Assembly: GCF_904063065.1 (NCBI RefSeq) | Contig: NZ_CAJFCL010000004.1 | Span: forward strand, 372,001 to 436,000 | Reading direction: 5' to 3' | DNA: 64,000 bases | Source: Pseudomonas paraversuta | Lineage (GTDB): Bacteria > Pseudomonadota > Gammaproteobacteria > Pseudomonadales > Pseudomonadaceae | Shown: one piece after another, positions 27,595-37,322 of the stretch | Position numbering within the stretch: position 1 is the stretch's first letter | How the letters are laid out: each line of letters begins with the position of its first letter | The notes under the pieces: generated by a model | What the model was told of the DNA's origin: nothing | Databases searched by the model: none | The model's input: only the letters and a program-made list of their open reading frames with translations | Position numbers and translations under genes: made by a program

Positions 27595-28966
27595 ATCCAT
27601 TGCCTGGCGTCTGGCCCTGGCGATTGCCTTGACCTGCGCTCTGGTGCTGAGTGTGATCGGAGTGTTTCTGTATCGCTCGCTGGCCTCGGAACTGACCTTT
27701 CGCGACGATCAGGCACTGCTCGGTCGTCTCGAGCAAGTCCGGGCCCTGCTGCACGACAGCGACAGCCTCGAAGCCCTGCAGGAGCGTCCGCGCCTGTATC
27801 AAAACATGCTGGGCAATCTGGACAGTGTGTTGCTGGTCAAACGTAGCGATGGGGATCGGGTCATCGCCATCAATCCGCATCAGCAAGCACTGCCCGAACT
27901 GACACCCATTGCTCAGGATTCGTCGCCGCTACGGTCTGACATCCAGACTGTGGATAACATCGCCTTGCTCACAGGGGTGGCACAAGGCCCGGGTGACGAG
28001 CGCTTGATTGTCACCGTCGGCAAACGCCTGCAAGAGCGTGAGCAAATGCTCGCCAGCTACCGGGGGCGTCTGTACATGGCGGTAGGCTTTGGTGCAGTAC
28101 TCGCCTTCGGCCTTGGCTTGCTGCTGTTGCGACGCGGTCTGGTGCCTCTGCGTGAACTGGCGCAGGCCATGCGCGACATCACCCCCCGCAGCCTCGATCA
28201 ACGCATGCCCGCCGACAATGTTCCGGCAGAGCTGAAAGAGCCCGTACAGGCACTTAACGCAATGCTGGTTCGCCTCGAAGACAGCTTTGGCCGACTGTCA
28301 CAGTTCTCTGCCGACCTGGCCCACGAAATTCGCACGCCGCTGCACAACTTGCTGGGCAGTAACAGCCTGGCACTGAACCAGCCACGCAGCCCGGACGAGT
28401 ATCAGGAACTGCTGGCGTCGAATATCGAAGAGTACGAACGGCTGAACCGCATGGTCGAAAACCTGATTTTCCTGGCCCGTGCCGATCACGGCCAACGGCC
28501 CCTGCAACTGCAAACCTTGGACTTGCAGACCGTGGGCGAGGAGCTGTGCGATTACTTTGAAGCCTTGGCAGAAGACCGTCAGTTACAGCTGAACAACTCA
28601 CTGACAGGGGTGCTGAACGTCGACCAGCAGTTGCTGCAACGGGCCCTGGGTAACTTGCTGGCCAATGCCGTGCGCCATGCCGAAACCGGGACAACCATCA
28701 CCTTGCAACGCCGTGATGACGCCCAATATTGCTGGGTTGGCGTACATAACCAGGGCCCGCCCATCGACCCGCAACATCTGGACAGACTGTTCGACCGGTT
28801 TTACCGCGTCGATCCCTCCCGTGCAGAACCCGGTGACAGCGGCGGGCTGGGGCTGGCGATCGTGCGCTCGATCATGTTGTTGCATCACGGACAGGTGCGG
28901 GTACGCAGCGACGCGCAGGGAACGTTGTTTGAGCTGGGGTTCCCGGCGTTGTCCATAAGCGCTTGA
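27587..28966 (+). CDS. hprS: Heavy-metal/oxidant sensor histidine kinase, HprS/CusS group
   Basis: 459 residues. Two membrane segments (about 8-30 and 160-182) flank a periplasmic sensor region. HAMP (about 180-235), HisKA with the His of [14 protein letters not shown] (about residue 246) and HATPase_c ([20 protein letters not shown]) follow. The HHGQVRV end is typical of the heavy-metal kinase group. Start [13 protein letters not shown] lies inside the regulator gene; an earlier in-frame start would add unrelated sequence. Its last 82 bases overlap the convergent DUF72 gene. Confidence 0.9.
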   Translation: MNRSIAWRLALAIALTCALVLSVIGVFLYRSLASELTFRDDQALLGRLEQVRALLHDSDSLEALQERPRLYQNMLGNLDSVLLVKRSDGDRVIAINPHQQALPELTPIAQDSSPLRSDIQTVDNIALLTGVAQGPGDERLIVTVGKRLQEREQMLASYRGRLYMAVGFGAVLAFGLGLLLLRRGLVPLRELAQAMRDITPRSLDQRMPADNVPAELKEPVQALNAMLVRLEDSFGRLSQFSADLAHEIRTPLHNLLGSNSLALNQPRSPDEYQELLASNIEEYERLNRMVENLIFLARADHGQRPLQLQTLDLQTVGEELCDYFEALAEDRQLQLNNSLTGVLNVDQQLLQRALGNLLANAVRHAETGTTITLQRRDDAQYCWVGVHNQGPPIDPQHLDRLFDRFYRVDPSRAEPGDSGGLGLAIVRSIMLLHHGQVRVRSDAQGTLFELGFPALSISA

Positions 28967-29667
28967 AAGATCAGCGCGTCGTTGATGGCGAAACCGCTGG
29001 CCGTGTTATCGAAAATGAACCAGTACTCGGTCGTAGACGCTGCGCCCATGAGCACCTGTTCTGCCAGCGCCCTGAGTCGGGCTACGCCATATTCACTGTG
29101 ATAAATGCGCGGCGAGCCATGCAGGCGCCAATATTGCACCCCAGGCCACCCGCCCGTTTGAAAGCCCGTGCTTAATACCGCCGGATCAGCGGCAATCCGG
29201 CCGATATGCAGTGTCTGTAACAACTCATCGGCCGCCAGCCACGAGTCGTTACGCGGCTCCAGCACCAATGAGCCCTTGTACCGAAGGCGCACCTCCTGGA
29301 AAAACGCCCGTGCAATCTGCGGTTCATACATCAACCCGGGCGGTAATTGCACCAACACACAGCCCAGGCGATCGCCCAACTGCGTGCATTGCGCAAAAAA
29401 ACTGTCCAGCTCCTCTTCGCAGCTCTGCAAGCGCCGATCATGGGTGATCGATTTGGCTAATTTGACCGAGAATCGGAAGTCCGGCCCTACGCTGTCAGCC
29501 CACCGCTGGTAAGTCTGCGCACGGTGGGGCCGGTAAAATGAACTGTTGATTTCGGTGGCCGAAAAGCGCCCGGCGTAACGCTGCAAATGCGTACCGTCAC
29601 TGGCAAAACGTGGCCAGTATTCACGCCCGATGCTCCATCCGGCGCAGCCCACGAAGATGCGGTTCAA
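28885..29667 (-). CDS. DUF72 (YecE-like) protein
   Basis: 260 residues with the DUF72 TIM-barrel signatures: FVGCAGWSIGREYWP, ATEINSSFYRPHRAQTYQRWA, FSVKLAKSITHD and YWFIFDNTASGFAINDAL. The biochemical role of the family is unknown. It begins with TTG, which overlaps the TGA of the preceding HhH gene (TTGA), so start recognition depends on coupling. Its last 27 or so residues run antisense across the 3' end of hprS and look unlike the family, which probably means an extended tail. Confidence 0.85.
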   Translation of the reverse strand: MNRIFVGCAGWSIGREYWPRFASDGTHLQRYAGRFSATEINSSFYRPHRAQTYQRWADSVGPDFRFSVKLAKSITHDRRLQSCEEELDSFFAQCTQLGDRLGCVLVQLPPGLMYEPQIARAFFQEVRLRYKGSLVLEPRNDSWLAADELLQTLHIGRIAADPAVLSTGFQTGGWPGVQYWRLHGSPRIYHSEYGVARLRALAEQVLMGAASTTEYWFIFDNTASGFAINDALIFQALMDNAGNPSSNNVPCASLRTRTCP

Positions 29668-30095
29668 AACAACACCACAGCGGCATCGCGCATAAAGATT
29701 TCCACAGTCTTAGGCCCCACACCGTCGAATTCCAGCAAGCGACGTTCAAAGGTGTGGCGATCTTTACCGGTACTACAGAGGGCGGCGAATTTGCCGTCAT
29801 ATTCATCGAGCAGTTTCCTGGCCAGGGCAGACAGACGGGTGGCGGTAGTTTCGTCGTAACGCACGTAATGTGCCTTACCGAGAATCGACACCAGTTCCCG
29901 ATGGGAAAGCTGCGCCAGACGCCGGGCCGAGTCACAGCCGTGCTCTTCGACCAGAACCTGATAAGCCCTGGCGGCAATCGGTGCCTGTATTCGCTTGCCC
30001 ATCAAAAAACTGGCAACGAACCATTTGAACAGGGCGGTCTCATCGCTGGCCTGCAACCTGATGCCCAGATCTTTGGCGGTGATCACTTCAGTCAT
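29664..30095 (-). CDS. Small HhH-type DNA-repair-like protein
   Basis: 143 residues. FDGVGPKTVEIFMRD near the C-terminus is a helix-hairpin-helix of the HhH-GPD kind, and the helical region before it resembles endonuclease III N-terminal helices. It ends right after the hairpin, so the catalytic Asp segment and iron-sulfur loop of EndoIII are missing. It may bind DNA without being a complete glycosylase. ATG 30095 has GGGAG upstream. Coupled to the DUF72 gene by a four-base overlap. Function not assigned. Confidence 0.78.
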   Translation of the reverse strand: MTEVITAKDLGIRLQASDETALFKWFVASFLMGKRIQAPIAARAYQVLVEEHGCDSARRLAQLSHRELVSILGKAHYVRYDETTATRLSALARKLLDEYDGKFAALCSTGKDRHTFERRLLEFDGVGPKTVEIFMRDAAVVLF

Positions 30096-30242
30096 GACGC
30101 GCTCCCTCATCAGCCCTGTGTAGATATGAAAAACACCAGGTGTGGAAGTTCGTTTTTTCGGGTCCGCTGACGCGCGCGTAAAAATAGTCAGTTATCAGGG
30201 GTTTACAACTAAAAACATCCGGGTATACTCGTCGCCCATAAC

Positions 30243-30318
<76 letters not shown>

Positions 30319-30361
30319 TACAAGGTTACAAAGACAGCCAACACAGTCTTTGAAACCACCG

Positions 30362-30388
30362 AAAAACCCGCCTTCTGGCGGGTTTTTT
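30362..30388 (+). terminator. Rho-independent terminator after tRNA-Thr
   Basis: aaaacccgcc-ttct-ggcgggtttttt, a perfect stem with T run. The A run on the other side could let it also stop the convergent ABC operon ending at 30435. Confidence 0.88.
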
Positions 30389-30434
30389 CGTTTTGGGGTT
30401 CCGGGCCTGGCGCTAAAAGGATGCCCGTTAACCG

Positions 30435-31202
30435 CTAGCTATTGTGCAGATGCTTTTTCAGGAACGACCGGGTTCGCTCCTGAACCGGGTTTTGCAGGAT
30501 CTCGCCCGGCGCCCCTTCCTCGACCACAACCCCGCCGTCCATAAAGATAATCCGGTCTGCAACTTCGCCTGCAAAACGCATTTCATGGGTGACGATCAAC
30601 ATGGTCATGTTCTCCGCGGCGAGCTGCTTCATGACCAGGTTGACCTCTTCGACCAGCTCGGGGTCCAGCGCCGATGTGGCCTCATCGAACAACATGACTT
30701 TGGGCTGCATTGCCAGCGCCCTTGCGATGGCAACCCGCTGTTTCTGTCCGCCAGAGAGGCGGGAGGGATATTCATCAAATTTGTCGGCCAGTCCGACTTT
30801 TGCCAAATATTCCAGCGCCAGTTCACGCGCGGCTTTTTTCGTCAGCCCCTTGAGCTTTAGCGGGCCCAGCGCAATGTTTTCATATACGGTCAAATGCGGA
30901 AATAAATTGAAGTGCTGGAAGACCATGCCCATTTGCTGACGCACGGCATTTATATGCTGTTCATAGGCACGGCCTTTCAATGGCCGGTTAACTTGTTCTC
31001 CATCTAACCAGACCTCGCCATCATTCAGCACTTCCAGGTGATTGATGGAGCGCAGCAGAGTGCTTTTGCCAGATCCACTGGGGCCGATGATGGCGATGAT
31101 TTGCCCGCGAGCGACACAAAGATCTATGCCCTTGAGTACTTCTAGTGCTCCATATGCCTTACGGGCACCCTTGACCTCAACCATATATGTATTATTGATC
31201 AT
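30435..31202 (-). CDS. Polar amino-acid ABC transporter ATPase (second system)
   Basis: 255 residues. Walker [15 protein letters not shown], signature [15 protein letters not shown], Walker [15 protein letters not shown] and [15 protein letters not shown] are complete. Note Ala in DEATSALDP where many relatives have Pro, a common variant. The ATG overlaps the permease stop (ATGA). Last gene of the run from the trifunctional fusion gene through the binding protein and two permeases. An internal Met (MVEVKGA) six residues in is an alternative start. Confidence 0.95.
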   Translation of the reverse strand: MINNTYMVEVKGARKAYGALEVLKGIDLCVARGQIIAIIGPSGSGKSTLLRSINHLEVLNDGEVWLDGEQVNRPLKGRAYEQHINAVRQQMGMVFQHFNLFPHLTVYENIALGPLKLKGLTKKAARELALEYLAKVGLADKFDEYPSRLSGGQKQRVAIARALAMQPKVMLFDEATSALDPELVEEVNLVMKQLAAENMTMLIVTHEMRFAGEVADRIIFMDGGVVVEEGAPGEILQNPVQERTRSFLKKHLHNS

Positions 31203-31858
31203 CGTGACATCTCTACTTTCTTTTCGAGAAGATGCAGGCCGGCTTCGAGAACAAGATTGGCCGCGTAATAGATAACCGCCACAGTCAGATAAAACTCGAA
31301 CGGGCTATAAGTTTCGCTGACTGCCAGTTGCGCGCTGTATACCAGCTCTGCAATCCCGATCATTGACACCAGTGAAGTGTCCTTTAACAGGACAATCAGA
31401 TTATTTCCCAGCGGCGCAAGGGTCCTGCGCAGTGCTTGCGGCACTATGACGTAACACTGGGTCTGTCCACGGCTGAGACCGATAGAACGGGCACCTTCAA
31501 TCTGACCGGGGTCAACCGAGACCACGCCGGCACGTATCACGTCGGCATTGTAGACAGCGAAGTGCAGGCTAAGGCCAATGATCCCGGCCACCGGTGCAGG
31601 AATATCGATGCCCACTTGCACCAGACCATAATAAATCACGTACAACTGCAAAAGCAGTGGCGTGCCCATGAGCAGCCACGTCATAAAACGCACGGGCAAT
31701 GCCACAACTTTGGGGGCATAAAGAACGATCAGGGCAAAGGCGATCCCGGCCAGCAGACTTACTACGCTGGACGTTACAAACATTATTAGCGTCCACCACA
31801 GCCCCATCGCCAGCATCTCGGAATAGGGTGTAACGATACTCAGATCCAGGCTTTGCAT
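31199..31858 (-). CDS. Polar amino-acid ABC permease, subunit 2 (second system)
   Basis: 219 residues with about five membrane segments. [20 protein letters not shown] and the EAA loop [20 protein letters not shown] fit the HisM/GlnP family. Start [16 protein letters not shown] is 10 bases after the previous permease gene; a longer frame would overlap that gene. It forms the inner-membrane channel with the next entry. Confidence 0.93.
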   Translation of the reverse strand: MQSLDLSIVTPYSEMLAMGLWWTLIMFVTSSVVSLLAGIAFALIVLYAPKVVALPVRFMTWLLMGTPLLLQLYVIYYGLVQVGIDIPAPVAGIIGLSLHFAVYNADVIRAGVVSVDPGQIEGARSIGLSRGQTQCYVIVPQALRRTLAPLGNNLIVLLKDTSLVSMIGIAELVYSAQLAVSETYSPFEFYLTVAVIYYAANLVLEAGLHLLEKKVEMSR

Positions 31859-31868
31859 ATGAATGCTC

Positions 31869-32516
31869 TCACCTTGCCGCGAAGCGATTGTCGAGATAAT
31901 CCACAATAAATCTGACCGAGTAGACCATCACAATATAAAGCAGTGCCGACACCATAAAGATTTCGAATGGCTTGTAGGTTGAACTGATAAAGCGTTGCGC
32001 CGTATATGAAAGTTCAACCACAGAGATCGTCGACACCAGTGCAGACCCTTTAATCAGTGCGACAGCGTTAACCCCCAGCGGCCGGATCATTAACTTTGCA
32101 GCTTGTGGCAGGGTGATGAACCATAACGTCTGGCTGCGCCCGAAACCAATTGAACGTGCAGCCTCTTCCTGGCCAGGGTCCACGTTGGAGATGGCGCCAC
32201 GAATGGATTCCGCCATATAAGCGGCGATGTTCAGGCCCAAACCTATGACACCTGCGGCAAACGGCTCCAGTTCAATTCCGATCTGCGGGCCGCCGAAGTA
32301 GATGATGAACAGCTGAACCAGGCAGGGGGTGCCACGAAAAACACTGATGTAGAGCCTTGCCAGCCAGCGAAATATGAGGACTGTGGATAACCGCGCAGCC
32401 ACCAGCACGATGGCCACCAGAAAACCAAGCAACAGTGCGAGCACGGAGATTTGCACCGTAATCCAGGCCGCCTCCAGGAAAAACGGAAATGTGCGCTGTA
32501 TGAGAGTCAAATCCAT
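31869..32516 (-). CDS. Polar amino-acid ABC permease, subunit 1 (second system)
   Basis: 215 residues. VFRGTPCLVQLFIIYFGGPQ and EEAARSIGFGRSQTLWFITL (EAA loop) are conserved. ATG 32516 (MDLTLIQRTFPFF) is chosen; GTG two codons upstream is possible and no strong ribosome site separates them. It follows the binding-protein gene by 62 bases. Confidence 0.93.
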   Translation of the reverse strand: MDLTLIQRTFPFFLEAAWITVQISVLALLLGFLVAIVLVAARLSTVLIFRWLARLYISVFRGTPCLVQLFIIYFGGPQIGIELEPFAAGVIGLGLNIAAYMAESIRGAISNVDPGQEEAARSIGFGRSQTLWFITLPQAAKLMIRPLGVNAVALIKGSALVSTISVVELSYTAQRFISSTYKPFEIFMVSALLYIVMVYSVRFIVDYLDNRFAAR

Positions 32517-32578
32517 GGGCACGCTCAGAAAAGTCAGATGACTGGCCCGACGACGAGTCGGGCCAGGCTAACGCCGAA

Positions 32579-33367
32579 TCAGCGGATATCTTTGCCAATC
32601 CACTGCATCGAGATCTTTTCGTAAGTACCATCGGCGAGCATGTCTGCAAGCGCGCCCTGCAGCGCCGCCTTGAGCTCGGGGTTATTTTTGCGCAGTGCAA
32701 TGCCCATGCCTTCAATCCCGCCATCGCTCTGCGGTGGCGTAATGATGCGCACCTTCTGCCCGGTTTCCTTGACTGCGACCAGCACCGGAACGCTGTCCAT
32801 CACTATCGCATCGATACGCCCGGCATCCAGATCGACCAGCATTTCGGGCAGACCTTTATAGGCTCGCACCTTCAGGTTGCCGCGCGCCCTGGCCCATTTA
32901 TCGTGGGCATCCCCGAGCGTGACGCCAACCACCACATCTTTAAGGTCATCAAGGCTTGTGATCGAAGAGTCATCCTTCACCACGATCGTGCGGCCCGCAT
33001 GGTAATAAGGCCCCACGAAATCCACGGCCCTCTGGCGTTCCGGGGTAATGGTCATGGAGGCGATAATGGCGTCATATTTTTTCGCCAGCAGACCGGCAAT
33101 TATCCCGTCGAACGGCGTGGTAATAATCTTCACCTTTACCCCCAGGCGCTCGGCCAGGGCCTCGCTGATGGAGGCATCGAAGCCGACAATCTGGTTCTGC
33201 TCGTTGGCAAAGCTGAAGGGAGAGTATTGGCCGCTCATCGCGATACGGATTTCTTTGGAGTCCTGGACCGACGCCAAATCATCGGCCTGAACAGCTGACG
33301 TGCAAAACAGGGCCGCAGCCGCAACTGTGGACGCGGCAATCAATTGCTTGAGCTTTGTAGTTAGCAT
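32579..33367 (-). CDS. Periplasmic amino-acid-binding protein (second system)
   Basis: 262 residues with a signal peptide (MLTTKLKQLIAASTVAAAA..AVQA). The mature part shows EIRIAMSGQYSPFSFANEQN, FDGIIAGLLAKKYDAIIASM and ITPERQRAVDFVGPYYH, typical of PBP2 amino-acid binders. The pocket Arg/Asp pattern RAVDF is present, so an alpha-amino-acid-like ligand is plausible. It lies 156 bases downstream of the fusion gene with two hairpins between, and upstream of both permeases. Confidence 0.93.
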   Translation of the reverse strand: MLTTKLKQLIAASTVAAAALFCTSAVQADDLASVQDSKEIRIAMSGQYSPFSFANEQNQIVGFDASISEALAERLGVKVKIITTPFDGIIAGLLAKKYDAIIASMTITPERQRAVDFVGPYYHAGRTIVVKDDSSITSLDDLKDVVVGVTLGDAHDKWARARGNLKVRAYKGLPEMLVDLDAGRIDAIVMDSVPVLVAVKETGQKVRIITPPQSDGGIEGMGIALRKNNPELKAALQGALADMLADGTYEKISMQWIGKDIR

Positions 33368-33467
33368 TGGAGGCACCTTGGAAGAATTGTTTTTTATTTT
33401 TCTTGGGATTACTCACCCAGCCTTCACCAAAGCTTTGCATAGGTCATTGCGCAAAGCACCCTGCAAG

Positions 33468-33517
33468 GTGTCAGCCTGACTGACACATTGCCGGAGTTGG
33501 CCGACACAATGTCGGCC
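33468..33517. promoter_or_regulatory. Two hairpins between fusion gene and ABC binding-protein gene
   Basis: gtgtcag-cctga-ctgacac (33468-33486) is a perfect 7-pair stem, and ggccgac-acaat-gtcggcc (33499-33517) is a second perfect 7-pair stem close behind. Neither has a T run on the minus strand, so an intrinsic terminator is unlikely. They may stabilise or process the message or serve as an operator for the ABC genes. Confidence 0.5.
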
Positions 33518-33523
33518 GAGGAT

Positions 33524-36500
33524 TTACTCAAGTGCAGCCTTAAAGCTTTCGTCCAGAACCTCAAGCAGAAAATCAGCATTGGTCTGACTGAAAATCATCG
33601 CCGGGCGCATTTTCAGAACATTGTCATGGGGGCCTTCCGTACCGATCAAAATGCCTCGCTCCCGGGCACCGTCGGCGACCTTCCTGGCCAGCGCGGTGGC
33701 GGGAACCCTGGTTTTTCGATCCGTGACCAGTTCGATGCCGAGGAACAGCCCCTGGCCGCGCACATCGCCTATGGCCTCGTAGCGTAGCTGCAGCTTGCGA
33801 AAGCCATCGAGCAGATAGTTACCCATGGTCAGTGCGTTGAGCTTCAAGTTATCGCGCTCGATCACATCCAGCACCGAGAGCCCTATGGCGCATGAAACCG
33901 GGCTGCCGGCAAAGGTATTGAAGTACTCCATGCCGTTGTTGAAGCTGTCGGCAATTTCACGGGTGGTCACCACCGCCGACATGGGATGCCCGTTGCCAAT
34001 GGGTTTGCCCATGGAGACTGCATCGGGAACCACACCCTGGGTTTCAAACGCCCACCAGTGGCTGCCGACCCGACCAAAGCCGACCTGGACTTCGTCAGCC
34101 AGGCACAGACCACCCTCTGCACGCACCATGGCATAGACTTCTTTGAGGTAGTTTTCCGGGAAGAACAGTTGCCCGGCGACGCTGGGAATGGACTCCGCCA
34201 AAAAGAACGCCGGGGCTCTGCCCTGCTTGCGCATGATCTCGATCTGGTCCGCCACGCTTTCAGCGAAACGTTTGCCCAGCTCCTCGAACGGCCAGTCAGC
34301 CGCAGCACGGTACGCATCCGGTACAACCGCCTCAAACACATGCTCTGCACGGCCCTTGCCGGCTTTGCGCTTGTACTTGTAAGGGCTGAGGTCGATCAGT
34401 TCCTGGGTCGTGCCGTGGTAAGCCCAGTCCAGCACAATCGCATCGTTGCGACCCGTGTGATTGCGCGCCATACGGAGCATCAGGCTGTTGGCTTCACTGC
34501 CTGAACAACCGAAGGAAGCAACCGCCAGACCTGCGGGTAACGTAGCGGTGAGCCGCTCTGCATACTCCACAATATTGTCGTGCAGGTAACGGGTATTGGT
34601 ATTGAGCCGGGCGGCTTGTTGCGACAGCGCTTGCACCACATCCGGATGGGAATGGCCGAGATGGCAGACGTTATTGAAGCAATCCAGGTAGGCCCTGCCG
34701 AAGTTATCTATCAACCAGACCCCGTCCCCGCGTACGAACTTGATCGGATCTGAATACGAAATCGACAAGTTAGGCAGCAGCAACTCTTTACGCTTCGCCA
34801 CAATCTCGGCCTTGCTGCGCCCGTCCTGGCTGTAGGTTTCCGGAGGAATGCCGGCGAGCGTCGACGGGTCGGGGAACACGTCAGCCCAGACCTCAAGATA
34901 AGCCCGCTCACCTACGCCGATGAACTCGCTGGCTTGCAACCCGGTGTCAGTGGACATCTGAAAATGCACATGGGGGATCCAGCCACCATTTTCCGCATCC
35001 GTGCCCATATACCCCACAAGCGCACCCGCCTCCAGGCGATCACCGGGCTTGAGCCGCGCCAGCGCTTCATGGGCCATGTGCCCCCACAGCGTCAGGAATG
35101 GCGGACAGGCTTCTGGCGAATGCTCGAGCATGATCAAACCACCGTAGCCCAGCGGGTCGCCCTCGACTTCGACGCTGCGCACCACCCCGGCAACAGGGGT
35201 ATACAGAGGCGTCCCCGCGGGCATGAGCAAGTCGACACCAACGTGAATGATCCGACGCTGCCCTTCAATGAACCGCGATTCGAACGCCGTGTCGGTATAG
35301 ATGGTTCTGGCCTCGCCCCATGGCCCGATGCCCAGCGGCACCTTATGCCCGGCAGAAAATTCATTCCACCACCTGGCGGCCTCTGCAGGACGCTGCTCGG
35401 CAGAAGCGATGGTCATCACGTGGGATGCATCTGCAAACGGCGCAATGGCCTTGTTCATGGTCGCCGCAGACGGATGCACGATATCCGCGAAGGATTTGCT
35501 GTTTTCGCCCATCCAGCGGCGAACCGCACCGGCGCCCTCGATCGCATCAAACCCGCAGGCTTTGCGCAGGATCGCCGTCGCCAGGCGCGGGTTCATCCGG
35601 TCCATTCGCTCCAGAAGGCGCCAGGCCGGCGCTTCGCTGATGGCCAGGTAGGGATTGTCCTCGGTCTGGCCGCACCGCAAAGCCGACAAGGTGACGCTTG
35701 TCACCAGGCGCATGGCAATCAGATTGAAGAGAACATCAAGCTCTTGCGGTTGCAGCGGGTACTTCTCATGGAAACCGGCAGTCAGGGCAGCTGCTGCGCC
35801 GACCGGATCTTCCATGTCGAGAATGGAATACGCGCAGGTGATGGCGACTTCGGCAATCAGAATGGTATGGACCGCATCGCCAAAGTCGATGATGCCTGAG
35901 ACCTTCTGCGGGTTCTGCGGATCGACCAGGATGTTCCAGTCATTACCGTCGTTGTGAATGACCTGGGTGCGCAGACGCGCAAGCCGGGGTTGCACGGAGT
36001 GTTCAAAACGATCGATGAAGCGTTCCAGAATGGCTCTTCTGGCAGGGTCCTTGATGAAGTGCAGGCGTGAACGCGAACGTGCGGCGTGACGCAGATCCCA
36101 GTCCAGATCCCGTACCGCGCCGGGATGGATGAAGCCTTGAAGGGCCCGGTCTATATCACCGAACGATTGGCCCAGGCTGCGCATCAATTCGAACGTGCGC
36201 GGAACCTCGGCCAGGGGCGTACCGTGCAACCAGCTAACCATGCGCACTGCATGGGTTTCACCGGAGGGCGCCACTACAGAGGCCAGAAAGTCACCTGTCA
36301 GGCTTTTCTTGAGTGAAGGCACGGTGAGTTCAGGGCTGTAGCTGGCGAGGTGGCTGAGAATGGCGGCCTGAAACTCGCTTTCGACTCGCGGTTCAGTCGA
36401 GTTGACCACTTTCAGAATCCATCCCGCACCGGTTCCTGTCTGCAACCGGTAGTTGCGGTCGCGCTCGCCGTCCAGAGGCGCAGCCGTACCTGTAACGTTG

Positions 36501-36571
36501 AAAAGCTGCTCGCCGAGCTTTTCGGCATCAGCCATCGAGAACCGGGGGGCGGGATGGGAAAGATTAGTCAT
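33524..36571 (-). CDS. Trifunctional fusion: APH-type kinase, M23 metallopeptidase-like domain, class III PLP phospho-lyase-like domain
   Basis: 1015 residues, no signal peptide. Residues about 1-335 are an aminoglycoside-phosphotransferase/choline-kinase-like domain with [14 protein letters not shown] (about 206) and IIDFGD (about 229). Residues about 400-560 are M23-like with zinc ligands in IHVGVDL (about 443-447) and HVHFQ (about 534). Residues about 590-1015 are a class III PLP enzyme with [27 protein letters not shown] and PLP Lys near 856 in [20 protein letters not shown] is typical of ethanolamine-phosphate and phosphohydroxylysine lyases rather than plain transaminases. Inferred role: phosphorylate a hydroxylated amine, then eliminate phosphate and ammonia. 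Start [13 protein letters not shown] fits; an upstream extension is not needed. Likely leads the ABC genes; divergent from the Lrp gene. Confidence 0.9.
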   Translation of the reverse strand: MTNLSHPAPRFSMADAEKLGEQLFNVTGTAAPLDGERDRNYRLQTGTGAGWILKVVNSTEPRVESEFQAAILSHLASYSPELTVPSLKKSLTGDFLASVVAPSGETHAVRMVSWLHGTPLAEVPRTFELMRSLGQSFGDIDRALQGFIHPGAVRDLDWDLRHAARSRSRLHFIKDPARRAILERFIDRFEHSVQPRLARLRTQVIHNDGNDWNILVDPQNPQKVSGIIDFGDAVHTILIAEVAITCAYSILDMEDPVGAAAALTAGFHEKYPLQPQELDVLFNLIAMRLVTSVTLSALRCGQTEDNPYLAISEAPAWRLLERMDRMNPRLATAILRKACGFDAIEGAGAVRRWMGENSKSFADIVHPSAATMNKAIAPFADASHVMTIASAEQRPAEAARWWNEFSAGHKVPLGIGPWGEARTIYTDTAFESRFIEGQRRIIHVGVDLLMPAGTPLYTPVAGVVRSVEVEGDPLGYGGLIMLEHSPEACPPFLTLWGHMAHEALARLKPGDRLEAGALVGYMGTDAENGGWIPHVHFQMSTDTGLQASEFIGVGERAYLEVWADVFPDPSTLAGIPPETYSQDGRSKAEIVAKRKELLLPNLSISYSDPIKFVRGDGVWLIDNFGRAYLDCFNNVCHLGHSHPDVVQALSQQAARLNTNTRYLHDNIVEYAERLTATLPAGLAVASFGCSGSEANSLMLRMARNHTGRNDAIVLDWAYHGTTQELIDLSPYKYKRKAGKGRAEHVFEAVVPDAYRAAADWPFEELGKRFAESVADQIEIMRKQGRAPAFFLAESIPSVAGQLFFPENYLKEVYAMVRAEGGLCLADEVQVGFGRVGSHWWAFETQGVVPDAVSMGKPIGNGHPMSAVVTTREIADSFNNGMEYFNTFAGSPVSCAIGLSVLDVIERDNLKLNALTMGNYLLDGFRKLQLRYEAIGDVRGQGLFLGIELVTDRKTRVPATALARKVADGARERGILIGTEGPHDNVLKMRPAMIFSQTNADFLLEVLDESFKAALE

Positions 36572-36710
36572 GGTAATTGTTTTCCAGGCCATTTTTTTCA
36601 GATAGCTTGGCATGCGAAACCTTGCAGGACAGTAGGTATGCGGTCGGCTTTGGCCTGCATATTGCCGGAATCAACCGGCACAAATTCGGTAGCAGAATCG
36701 GGGAGTTCCA

Positions 36711-37148
36711 ATGCGCGAGCTGGACACGAAAGATCGCGAAATACTCGAAATTCTTTCTAAAGAGGCTCGAATTGCCCTGAAGGCCCTGGCAGCGAGAATC
36801 GGTCTTTCAAGAAGTGCTACCAGCGAGCGGGTCATCAACCTTGAACGCAACGGGGTGATCAGAGGCTACCGGGCCGATATCGGCGAAATCGATGCCAACG
36901 TGATTCGCGCAATCCTCCTGGTGTGCCTCAAGCGCACGCCTGCAATGGGCCTGCTTGACCTGCTTGCACAAAACTCCCAGGTGCGACGCATCTCTTCGGT
37001 CAGCGGTCAGCTCGACCTGGTGATTGAGGTCGAGTCACGCACCATTGATGATCTGAACCGGGTGCGGGATGCAGTCGCCAGCCATGAATCCGTTGAAGAC
37101 ATCACCACCGCAGTGGTGCTTCGCCGCGATATTGACCGGCAGTCCTGA
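36711..37148 (+). CDS. Lrp/AsnC-family transcriptional regulator
   Basis: 145 residues. The N-terminal HTH (LDTKDREILEILSKEARIAL...LAARIGLSRSATSERVINLE) and the C-terminal RAM domain (SVSGQLDLVIEVESRTIDDLN) are complete. It is divergent from the fusion gene across 139 bases and most likely regulates it in response to the imported amino acid. It is followed after 174 bases by dsdX in the same direction, so a role in D-serine use is an alternative, though dsdC is present for that. Confidence 0.93.
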   Translation: MRELDTKDREILEILSKEARIALKALAARIGLSRSATSERVINLERNGVIRGYRADIGEIDANVIRAILLVCLKRTPAMGLLDLLAQNSQVRRISSVSGQLDLVIEVESRTIDDLNRVRDAVASHESVEDITTAVVLRRDIDRQS

Positions 37149-37262
37149 GGCGTCAGCGACTCCAGATTCAAACCGTTATCCGGGGTCTCATAGATGACCC
37201 CACGTCATCTGTCCCTTGAGGATCCATCCTTTGTCAGCCCCCTGAGATGTAACTTCTAATTG

Positions 37263-37314
37263 CTGGAAGCAAAGTGACTCCGATCACTGATTTCAACAAT
37301 AAAAGCGCTTCCAG
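37263..37314 (+). promoter_or_regulatory. Inverted repeat in the dsdX leader
   Basis: ctggaagc (37263-37270) and gcttccag (37307-37314) are perfect 8-base complements. The right arm overlaps the CCAGGAG ribosome site just before the ATG at 37323. It could be an operator or a stem that hides the ribosome site. Confidence 0.4.
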
Positions 37315-37322
37315 GAGATTCC

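Noticed and set aside
33524..36571. Possibility that the tri-domain gene is an assembly join of three genes
   Set aside because: The frame is open throughout without internal starts or ribosome sites at domain borders, and linkers read as normal protein.
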